Both the position numbers and the translations under genes were made by a program. This document shows, in pieces, positions 5,056-10,568 of a stretch of 10,568 nucleotides of DNA. Under the pieces are notes generated by a model that saw only the letters and a program-made list of their open reading frames with translations, was not told where the DNA came from and searched no databases. The number at the start of each line of letters is the position of its first letter. The first letter of the stretch is position 1. The stretch is from the NCBI GenBank assembly GCA_021812025.1, contig JAKAPD010000012.1, forward strand, positions 1-10,568, given 5' to 3'. Origin of the DNA: Microcaldota archaeon (GTDB lineage: Archaea > Micrarchaeota > Micrarchaeia > Micrarchaeales > Micrarchaeaceae).

Positions 5056-6600
5056 ATGATAGACAAAGGACTTATTGGTAGGATTGCCACAGTAACACTG
5101 TTCGTCACGCTGTCAGTGCTCGGGATAGCGTTCTCGATGTACTTGCTGTACATAGCGAATTCGGCATATATGTTCATACTCGCATTGGCGTTCACTGCCC
5201 TTTCGCTTCTGGCTGGTTTCTTCAACATATACGCTTCTATCTGGTATTACAGGTCGTACTTCTACGACAGGTATCTGGAAAGGATAAGAAATGGCCTCAA
5301 GCCGCTCGGCAAGGAGCTGCCGGATATAGCAGTGGCGATGCCGGTCTTCAATGAAGACGCGTCCATGGTAGAAGACAATATCAAATCGCTCCTTACCATG
5401 AACTACCCAAAAAGCAAGATGCATTTCTACATAGCCGATGACTCCACCGATCCTATGCTCAGGGAAGCGATAGAGAAGCTTGCCAAGAAGTACAAGGCGA
5501 AGTATTCCCACAGGAACGAGAGGAAGGGCTTCAAGGCGGGGGCGCTCAACAATGCGCTTCTCAAAGCGTCCGAGGAATTCATCGCCATATTCGATTCGGA
5601 TGAGAAGCTAGTAGACAGGAACTTCCTTGTTGACCTGCTTCCCTTCTTCCAGGACAAAAGCATATCTTACGTCCAGACGGAGAAGCGTTACCAGAAGGGC
5701 AATTTCTTCTCTGATGCGGTTGACATCTTCGATGCGTTCTTCTTCAAGTTCATACAGCCCGCAAGGGCGATAAACAACACGGCGATATTCTCCGGATCGT
5801 GCGGGCTCATAAGGACAAGCGCCTTCAGGGACATAGGCGGACTCCCAGAATTCATAATAGAGGACACTTTCTTCAGCTTCGAGAGCGACATGCACGGATA
5901 CAAGAGTCTGCACGTGCCAAAGGTGTACGCGCTCGGAAGGCCGGTGAAGACCTTCACGGAGCTGGCAAAGCAGCAGTGGAGATACAACTATGGCGACACC
6001 CAGTTCATAGGATACTTCTTCAAAAGAAAGGGATTCACGAAGAGGACCCCATTGTCGAACATAGACTACACGCTGCACGGCCTTGGCTTGAATTATCTGT
6101 CTGTGGTACTCCTCATGTTCACCATAGTCTCTGCCGGAATAGTCTTCTCCGCAGCGCCCTTTGCGCACTTCGACCTGATGAACTTCCTTACGCAGAACCA
6201 GTTATCTGTGGATCTGGAGGTGCTCGGGTTCCTGGCATTCACTCTTTCGCTCATGACGCCCATATTCCTCGCAAGGGCATACTTCGGCTCGTGGAGCAAG
6301 GGCGCGATGGTCTTCCTGCTTAACTATGCGCTGGTGTTTGTCAGGACCAAAGCCGCTCTGGACACTTTCGTCAAGAAGAATGTCGGCATACAATGGAACA
6401 GGAGGAAAGACGCGGATGCGCGCAAGGGCCTCATCTACAAATCGCTGCACAACACAAAGACAGAGATAGCGTTCTCATCCTCGATGTTCGGGCTTGCCGC
6501 CGTAGCATTGTGGCAGACCAATCTCGCTGGCGGCATATGGCTGATCTGGTACGGGATACTTTACTCTCTGACCACAGCTTTTCTTGTCAAGTATGGATGA
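5056..6600 (+). CDS. Processive-type family 2 membrane glycosyltransferase (cellulose/hyaluronan synthase-like)
   Basis: This 514-aa inverting GT-A glycosyltransferase of family 2 is embedded in the membrane. Two N-terminal TM helices (about 10-33 and 37-60) precede the catalytic domain, which has AMPVFNED (94-101) and IADDS (126-130, nucleotide-binding Asp). It also has DSDE (180-183, the DxD metal site), IIEDTFFSF (267-275, the TED-like catalytic base region with Asp270) and QQWRY (306-310, a QxxRW-like motif). About four C-terminal TM helices follow (about 343-510). This order is typical of processive synthases such as BcsA or NodC, but no PilZ domain is present. It should use a nucleotide-sugar at the cytosolic face to build or extend a glycan; substrate and product cannot be told. 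The Tyr in place of Trp at the end of QxxRW is a small deviation. Translation appears coupled to the DUF424 gene (8-bp overlap). Confidence 0.93.
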   Translation: MIDKGLIGRIATVTLFVTLSVLGIAFSMYLLYIANSAYMFILALAFTALSLLAGFFNIYASIWYYRSYFYDRYLERIRNGLKPLGKELPDIAVAMPVFNEDASMVEDNIKSLLTMNYPKSKMHFYIADDSTDPMLREAIEKLAKKYKAKYSHRNERKGFKAGALNNALLKASEEFIAIFDSDEKLVDRNFLVDLLPFFQDKSISYVQTEKRYQKGNFFSDAVDIFDAFFFKFIQPARAINNTAIFSGSCGLIRTSAFRDIGGLPEFIIEDTFFSFESDMHGYKSLHVPKVYALGRPVKTFTELAKQQWRYNYGDTQFIGYFFKRKGFTKRTPLSNIDYTLHGLGLNYLSVVLLMFTIVSAGIVFSAAPFAHFDLMNFLTQNQLSVDLEVLGFLAFTLSLMTPIFLARAYFGSWSKGAMVFLLNYALVFVRTKAALDTFVKKNVGIQWNRRKDADARKGLIYKSLHNTKTEIAFSSSMFGLAAVALWQTNLAGGIWLIWYGILYSLTTAFLVKYG

Positions 6601-6925
6601 TTCCTTGCTGTACATAAAATTCCATGCATCGGAAAACGGTGAAATCCTGGCGATGTGCGACAAGGATCTTATCGGAAAAGTGCTTGAAGATGGGAATCTC
6701 TTTATTGATGTAAAAACCTATGCGGATTTCTATGCCGGCGATCTTGTTGACAAGGAGAGGGCTAAGGAGATGATAGATGAGAAAGATATCTACTCCGCAA
6801 ATGTAATAGGAAAGGAGTCAATAGCCGTGGCGGTCGAGAAGAGGCTCATTTCCAGAGAAAATGTGCTGCACATAAAGAGCGTACCGTATGCGCATGCCTA
6901 TACTGTAAACACCCCTACCGAGTAG
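6593..6925 (+). CDS. DUF424 family protein (110 aa)
   Basis: This small protein matches the archaeal DUF424 family. It has the N-terminal strand LLYIKFHASENGEILAMCD, then DLIGKVLEDGNLFIDV, YADFYAGDLVD and the C-terminal ENVLHIKSVPYAHAY. Function is unknown; family members are about 95-110 residues and soluble. The ATG at 6593 overlaps the last codons of the glycosyltransferase gene, so it is probably translated from the same mRNA; a TTG at 6584 would add three residues. No separate promoter or Shine-Dalgarno is visible. The Ser-rich start (MDDSLLY) precedes the first family strand by only a few residues. It converges with the GT-C gene, leaving 8 bp between stop codons. Confidence 0.88.
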   Translation: MDDSLLYIKFHASENGEILAMCDKDLIGKVLEDGNLFIDVKTYADFYAGDLVDKERAKEMIDEKDIYSANVIGKESIAVAVEKRLISRENVLHIKSVPYAHAYTVNTPTE

Positions 6926-6933
6926 GCTCTATT

Positions 6934-8391
6934 CTAACAGGTATAGTTCTTTGGAAATGCGATAAAGAATCCGTTGTAGTACACTTGTTTTGTGACATTT
7001 GCGAAGTTAACCGCTGATGAATCCGATGCCGTGCGTATAACTATTGGATAATGCTGCACGCTGTAATTGTAATAATAAGGGAAATGCGCCTTGTAGCCGT
7101 TGAATACCAGCATCACCCATTCGTTCGATACGAAACTGCAGTTCCCGATGCCTGCGCTCGGTAGAGCGCCCTCCATCGAAGCGAGCGTGGAATTGAATGA
7201 GCCATAGTATTTCCAGCCCGTGTACGGATACCATGTGGCAAGGGTCACTACGCTGGCCATTGCAAGTATGACTATGCAGGAATAGTATAGGTTTGGGTCC
7301 GATAGACGCATGGATTGCGCGGTGCTTCTGTTTTTTGCCAGTTCTGATATCGCCACGGCCAACAGCAACGCCATGCCGGTATATATCAGATATCCGAGCC
7401 TTGGCAGATTGTTTATGGAACCGTTTACTGATGTGATACCCCATCCCAGAATGCCCAGCGAAAGAAATGCCACTATGGTCTTGGAACGCCTATCGCCCTT
7501 TCCCGTAATTAGTCTTTTTATATGCCAACTCCACTTCCTGCCCCTTCTGTGTGCAAGATAGGTGAACATTACAAGAACCATTGCAATCAGAAAAGCAGGA
7601 ACTATGTCCGGCAATATGAACAAAAGCGATTGGTAGATTGCATTGCCATGCAGATATGCCCCGTTGGAGCTGCTGTTATAGGTGCCCGCAGACAGCAGGT
7701 AGCTGAATATCGGGTTGTGGAATACTATTTCATTGAACAAAAGCCACGGCAGAGTGGCAAGCGCGAACGCAAGGAATGCCTTCGGCCTCATTTTCTTCGG
7801 CAGCAGGAATAACATGGGCAGAAATATAAGATTAGGGTATTTCGCAAGAGCCGCAATCGCAAGAATAGCACCAGAACTCCATTTTTCTTCCAGAAGCAAG
7901 CTTACGAAAATCAGCAGCAAGGACATGGATATGATCTCTGTGCCATTAAGCATCAGCAGTATCAGAGCAGCATACGGCGTGACGACGAGCATTTCGAGCA
8001 GCGGGAAATCTACCTTGAACCTCTTAGCAGCGTAAAAAGCGGAGAATACCAGCAGGATCAACGCAAAGGCATAATACGCAGGGACAGCCGCATTCCCCAA
8101 AGCTGCAAAAGGAACCATCAACAGCGCAGTCAGCGGCGCACGGAGAGGCTCGAAATAGAACGCATTGGCGTACAATATAGAAGATGCAAGATGGCCGCTG
8201 AAAAGCGCGGAATAAAAGCTGGAAGTGATGAGTGCTTTTGCTGAAAGCCAGTGCGCTGCAAAGTCCCATTCGGCGCCGCTCATGTTATACATTGTAAGTG
8301 TGTCAAAAAGCGCAAGTGCAAATATGGCTGCTACTATTGCATATCCGAACCAAGACCAGTATGGCAGCGGCTTTGGTGTTTTCCTATGCAT
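6934..8391 (-). CDS. Polytopic GT-C membrane glycosyltransferase, GT87/DUF2029-like
   Basis: This 485-aa protein has roughly ten to eleven hydrophobic helices, starting at 14-34. After the first helix comes AEWDFAAHWLSAKAL (40-54), with an acidic residue at the start of the first outer loop. This resembles the Asp motif of GT-C enzymes that use polyprenyl-phosphate sugars. It continues with FEPLRAPLTALLMVPF (80-95) and AALAKYPNLIFLP (180-192), as in GT87 (DUF2029) mannosyltransferase-like proteins. After the last helix (about 368-388), about 95 residues should lie outside the membrane, with Cys418 and a C-terminal Cys485. It probably transfers a lipid-linked sugar to a glycan or protein at the outer face; the acceptor is unknown. 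It starts 4 bp after the stop of the stalked surface protein, with no good Shine-Dalgarno, so it is likely translated by coupling in the same operon. Confidence 0.8.
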   Translation of the reverse strand: MHRKTPKPLPYWSWFGYAIVAAIFALALFDTLTMYNMSGAEWDFAAHWLSAKALITSSFYSALFSGHLASSILYANAFYFEPLRAPLTALLMVPFAALGNAAVPAYYAFALILLVFSAFYAAKRFKVDFPLLEMLVVTPYAALILLMLNGTEIISMSLLLIFVSLLLEEKWSSGAILAIAALAKYPNLIFLPMLFLLPKKMRPKAFLAFALATLPWLLFNEIVFHNPIFSYLLSAGTYNSSSNGAYLHGNAIYQSLLFILPDIVPAFLIAMVLVMFTYLAHRRGRKWSWHIKRLITGKGDRRSKTIVAFLSLGILGWGITSVNGSINNLPRLGYLIYTGMALLLAVAISELAKNRSTAQSMRLSDPNLYYSCIVILAMASVVTLATWYPYTGWKYYGSFNSTLASMEGALPSAGIGNCSFVSNEWVMLVFNGYKAHFPYYYNYSVQHYPIVIRTASDSSAVNFANVTKQVYYNGFFIAFPKNYTC

Positions 8392-8395
8392 GGAC

Positions 8396-9430
8396 TCATC
8401 GTGGAATCATCCTGGAACGTCTGCCGTGCTTGCGCCTTGTCCTCGCTTTCGCGTATAGGTAGTAGGCGGCTATCGCGACCGCTATCGCCACTATTATTGC
8501 GACAGGCGCGAGAATACCGTTTCCATTGCTCGGGACCGTGAAAATCGAAGTGGTAGAATAGGAAGTGCTGCTTATGCTGCTTTGCAGCGACGTGGTCGTG
8601 AACGTTATTGTCGAAGTGGTCGATGCGAAGGTGGTGGAAGACGTGGTGCTCGTTGTAGTGAAAGTAGTCGGGGCAAGCGTTCCGGTAATCAGAGAGCCAT
8701 TCTGGTATGTTACGGAAGCGTTCGGACCCAAGATTGATACCGGAGTTGATATGTAAGCCGGCACTGGGGCCACGCTCTCGTTCTGGTATGCGCCCTGGGC
8801 GAAGTTCCCATAGAGGAACAGCCATACCGGAGTCCGCTGCTGCAAGGTGTAGGGCGTGTAAGTCACCCTGTACTGCGGCTGGAAATATGAAGCGTTGTGC
8901 CACCATTCCGTCATGATGCCAGTAAAGAAGAAGAACGTCCTGCTCGTGGGCTGGCCCACGAAAGTCGTTGCATTGTTTGCAGTATAATTGTAATAGAAAA
9001 CACCGTGTGAGTTGAGGTCCGCTGCATAAAGATAGACCCTGTTGGACTTCACCTGCATCTGGAGTATCACGGTGTCGCCTGGATGTATCTGCGAAGTCAG
9101 GTTGACCGTGCCGTTCTTAAGGGTGTAGCTGGGGTTGTTCGGCGGGTATATGGCATAAGTTATGTAGTAGCCGGTGCCGTTATTGTATCCGACGCCAAGC
9201 TGGAACCAGTAGCCCTTGTTAGTGAGCCCGTTGAGCAGGTAGATCGGCCCCCTCCCGTTGTCGCCTCCAACATAGCTGTATTGAGCGGTGGGGACAAGGC
9301 TATAGGATACGGCTGAAACGTTGTTTACAAACCGCATCCCCCATTCGGTGCTGTTGTATAGTATTCCTGCTGAGGACACTGTCGTCATGAAAACGGTAAG
9401 GACAATGTAGAATCCTAGTCTTTGGTTTAT
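8396..9430 (-). CDS. Thr/Ser-stalked, C-terminally anchored surface protein (beta-rich ectodomain)
   Basis: The ATG at 9388 gives 330 aa, but the frame is open back to 9472 and encodes a convincing signal peptide: NQRLGFYIVLTVFMTTVSSA, then G. No ATG, GTG or TTG lies in that extension. An ATA at 9430-9428, 4 nt after AGGTGA (9440-9435), is the best-placed start and gives 344 aa. Numbered from the ATG, residues 10-200 are a beta-rich Tyr/Asn/Gly-rich domain with GYWFQLGVGY (59-68), IHPGDTVILQMQV (101-113) and MTEWWHNASYF (159-169). Residues 239-284 are a Thr/Ser-rich stalk, 291-312 a membrane helix, and 313-330 a basic cytosolic tail. The YWFQ and TEWW elements recall Gln/Glu positions of G1-like (eqolisin) beta-sandwich proteins, but I cannot confirm homology. 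It is followed 4 bp later by the GT-C gene, whose enzyme might glycosylate it. NxS/T sequons are frequent. Confidence 0.75.
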   Translation of the reverse strand: MNQRLGFYIVLTVFMTTVSSAGILYNSTEWGMRFVNNVSAVSYSLVPTAQYSYVGGDNGRGPIYLLNGLTNKGYWFQLGVGYNNGTGYYITYAIYPPNNPSYTLKNGTVNLTSQIHPGDTVILQMQVKSNRVYLYAADLNSHGVFYYNYTANNATTFVGQPTSRTFFFFTGIMTEWWHNASYFQPQYRVTYTPYTLQQRTPVWLFLYGNFAQGAYQNESVAPVPAYISTPVSILGPNASVTYQNGSLITGTLAPTTFTTTSTTSSTTFASTTSTITFTTTSLQSSISSTSYSTTSIFTVPSNGNGILAPVAIIVAIAVAIAAYYLYAKARTRRKHGRRSRMIPR

Positions 9431-9434
9431 CGTC

Positions 9435-9468
9435 TCACCTGTTCCTGAATACCTTCAAAACTTAATGC
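9435..9468 (-). promoter_or_regulatory. Candidate promoter and Shine-Dalgarno of the stalked-protein gene
   Basis: AGGTGA (9440-9435) is a good Shine-Dalgarno, identical to the one before the 121-aa gene. An AT-rich CATTAAGTTTT lies about 26 bp before it and may act as a weak TATA element, giving the same TATA to Shine-Dalgarno spacing as at 671-643. No ATG, GTG or TTG follows in the signal-peptide frame. Confidence 0.35.
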
Positions 9469-9539
9469 TTTTGAAACCTCCTTTGCAACACGCCGCGCGA
9501 CTTTCGTGGGCGTCTTCCGATACGAGAAAGGTATTCACG

Positions 9540-9881
9540 CTAACCGGTCAGAGATACTATGGCCTGCGCTATGTCGCCATTTGCATCTTCGAGCGCCTTT
9601 TTCACTTTCTCCCTATCAGTCACTCCGGTCTTCTCCATTACCATCTGTATATCTTCATCTGTGACTTCCATCTTCACGCTCTTGGGCTTCTCCTGAATAT
9701 TCCCGCTTATCTGGAAGCTTACGGAGCCCTGCGCCTCTATCTGCATTATCTGCGGACTATCTATTACTATGTCCTTGTCGTTGCACTCTATCACGACCCT
9801 GACTGCTTCTATTTCAGATGACTTGATCCCCATCTTGGCCATCATGTTCTTCAGAGTCCTTGGGTCCACGTTAGGCATCAT
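9540..9881 (-). CDS. nac: Archaeal nascent polypeptide-associated complex protein (NAC alpha-like)
   Basis: This 113-aa protein is the archaeal NAC, which binds ribosomes as a homodimer and contacts emerging nascent chains in the cytosol. The N-terminus, MMPNVDPRTLKNMMAKMGIK, has the family's Met/Lys-rich ribosome-proximal segment. The NAC domain spans about 21-72 (AVRVVIECNDKDIVIDSPQ, then VSFQISGNI). The C-terminal UBA domain spans about 76-112, with EKTGVTDREKVKKALEDANG and DIAQAIVSLTG. Length is normal and no element is missing. A second Met directly after the first is an equally good start. A TATA-like TATTATATTTT lies about 13 bp plus leader upstream, and GTGAT before the ATG is a weak Shine-Dalgarno. 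The next gene downstream begins about 109 bp away and has its own ribosome binding site. Confidence 0.96.
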   Translation of the reverse strand: MMPNVDPRTLKNMMAKMGIKSSEIEAVRVVIECNDKDIVIDSPQIMQIEAQGSVSFQISGNIQEKPKSVKMEVTDEDIQMVMEKTGVTDREKVKKALEDANGDIAQAIVSLTG

Positions 9882-9912
9882 GCTATCACATTAGGATTAA
9901 GCCATCTCTGGA

Positions 9913-9926
9913 AAAATATAATAGGC
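9913..9926 (-). promoter_or_regulatory. TATA-like box of nac
   Basis: CTATTATATTTTTC on the minus strand would start transcription near 9893, leaving about a 12-nt leader before the ATG at 9881. It lies directly after the 3' end of the small two-TM gene, so nac need not depend on read-through. Confidence 0.45.
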
Positions 9927-9936
9927 TGACTGTCTA

Positions 9937-10269
9937 TCAGTGCCTCCTGTTTGTGAATCTTACTATTCTAGTCTGCCTTCTAGAGGTTCTAAGCCCGAGC
10001 CTTGCCAGCCCATCAAGGATCCTCTCATAATGTATCATGAACCGTATTGTCAGGAAAAGCACTATCGAGACTACCAGTATGGCAGTAATCCCATAATTGA
10101 GCAGGAGCTGCAGGCCGGCCAATGATGATGTATGGAAATTCGCCGAAAGCAGGGTAATGGCCGCTATTCCAAAGTCAAACGCCAATGAACCATACGCGAT
10201 GTATTCGAGCATGCGCTCTGCGTGCTCCACGTGTATGAGTTCTTTGCTTTTTGCTTTTCTGTTCTTCAT
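9937..10269 (-). CDS. Unrecognised small two-TM protein (110 aa)
   Basis: I do not recognise the family. From the ATG at 10269 the protein has a basic cytosolic start (MKNRKAKSKE), two membrane helices (about 22-44 and 56-78) and a basic C-terminal tail with six Arg in the last 14 residues. Both ends are positive, so by the positive-inside rule both should be cytosolic, forming a helical hairpin. The ATG at 10269 is preferred over the in-frame GTG at 10305 and ATG at 10293 for two reasons. The TATA box at 10306-10316 predicts transcription from about 10285, and GGTG sits 6 nt before this ATG. It lies upstream of nac on the same strand with a 55-bp gap. Confidence 0.72.
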   Translation of the reverse strand: MKNRKAKSKELIHVEHAERMLEYIAYGSLAFDFGIAAITLLSANFHTSSLAGLQLLLNYGITAILVVSIVLFLTIRFMIHYERILDGLARLGLRTSRRQTRIVRFTNRRH

Positions 10270-10305
10270 GTTCTGCACCGGTGCGTGATGCATTCTTATG
10301 TGCAC

Positions 10306-10316
10306 ATATAAAAAGC
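10306..10316 (-). promoter_or_regulatory. TATA box of the 110-aa gene
   Basis: CTTTTTATATG on the minus strand is centred about 26 bp before 10285. It is the strongest AT-rich element in the gap and rules against the GTG at 10305 as start. Confidence 0.5.
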
Positions 10317-10337
10317 TTACCTATTGAGTAGGCTCAA
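10310..10337 (-). terminator. Short hairpin followed by a T-run
   Basis: TTGAG (10324-10328) and CTCAA (10333-10337) form a 5-bp stem with a 4-nt loop. On the minus strand a TTTTT (10314-10310) follows after a 9-nt gap. It lies about 60 nt after the stop of the right-edge gene. The T-run overlaps the TATA box of the next gene, so the terminator role is uncertain. Confidence 0.25.
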
Positions 10338-10398
10338 CAACCCTTCGACTCCTTTAACAAGGAATATCTGTTCTGATGGAAACTACAGTATATGGTCA

Positions 10399-10568
10399 CT
10401 AGCCATAAACCTTGCCATTGCAGCTGCTCAACGATGCGGATGTGTTCAGTTTGAAAAAGCGTAGTGAAAACGATGCGAAGCAGTTGTGGCTGGCCGATTC
10501 GTTTTCGAGCAGAGCCGCTTGTGTGCTGTTGAGCGTGTAGGTATAGTTATACCGCTGAACGCATACAC
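10399..10568 (-). CDS. C-terminal end of a probable exported, Cys-containing protein (cut by right edge)
   Basis: An open frame enters from the right edge and ends at TAG (10401-10399), giving 55 residues. They include YNYTYTLNSTQAALLE, then SHNCFASFSLRFF and LSSCNGKVYG at the end. Three Cys, several NxS/T sequons (NYT, NST, NES, NTS) and Ser/Thr/Asn richness resemble the ectodomains of the other surface proteins here, so an exported protein is likely. No helix or anchor lies in the visible part; any membrane anchor must be N-terminal. The family cannot be identified from this fragment, and I find no clear NHP/SGD-type ending. Confidence 0.6.
   Translation of the reverse strand, partial: VCVQRYNYTYTLNSTQAALLENESASHNCFASFSLRFFKLNTSASLSSCNGKVYG

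Noticed and set aside
5608..6168. Long minus-strand open frame inside the GT2 gene
   Set aside because: It lies wholly antisense to a gene with clear glycosyltransferase motifs, and its translation has no domain-like features.
8565..8756. Val/Asp-rich plus-strand open frame
   Set aside because: It is the complement of the Thr/Ser-rich stalk; ACN and TCN repeats read as Val-rich on the other strand.

Overview
The window reads as a piece of an archaeal chromosome, about half G+C. The archaeal evidence is direct: a serine tRNA gene carries a 42-nt intron at position 37/38 that folds into a canonical bulge-helix-bulge; several genes have a TATA-like box about 26 bp before the start codon; and the archaeal NAC and DUF424 families are present beside a TruD pseudouridine synthase. 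The many small membrane-anchored proteins rich in N-glycosylation sequons, and the lack of any family match I can name for several genes, would fit a little-studied lineage such as a DPANN or Thermoplasmata-associated archaeon. That placement is a guess.

Layout. Positions 1-650 hold two minus-strand genes: a small protein cut by the left edge and a 121-aa helical protein of unknown function, with a hairpin plus T-rich tract between them. At about 800-2650, two plus-strand genes follow, each apparently leaderless: TruD and a conserved two-TM protein of unknown function. Positions 2666-4539 (minus) are a translationally coupled pair of membrane-anchored extracellular proteins that share a C-terminal signature. 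Between this pair and the tRNA lies a short, frameshifted remnant of a third member of the same family (about 4592-4800). The tRNA-Ser(CGA) gene (4856-4981, minus) and a plus-strand processive-type family 2 glycosyltransferase appear to share one TATA element. The glycosyltransferase gene overlaps a DUF424 gene. Positions 6934-9430 (minus) encode a Thr/Ser-stalked surface protein followed 4 bp later by a polytopic GT-C/GT87-like membrane glycosyltransferase. The right end holds archaeal NAC, a small two-TM protein, and the C-terminal end of another probably exported protein cut by the right edge, all on the minus strand.

How the parts fit. Apart from the translation-related genes (TruD, tRNA-Ser, NAC), the window is dominated by cell-surface functions: at least three anchored extracellular proteins, two membrane glycosyltransferases of different fold classes, and the remnant of a lost paralogue. 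The most noteworthy points are the tandem paralogous surface-protein family with its decayed copy, and the stalked surface protein, whose signal peptide is encoded in frame but lacks any ATG, GTG or TTG start upstream of it. I see no CRISPR array, insertion sequence, rRNA or replication origin.
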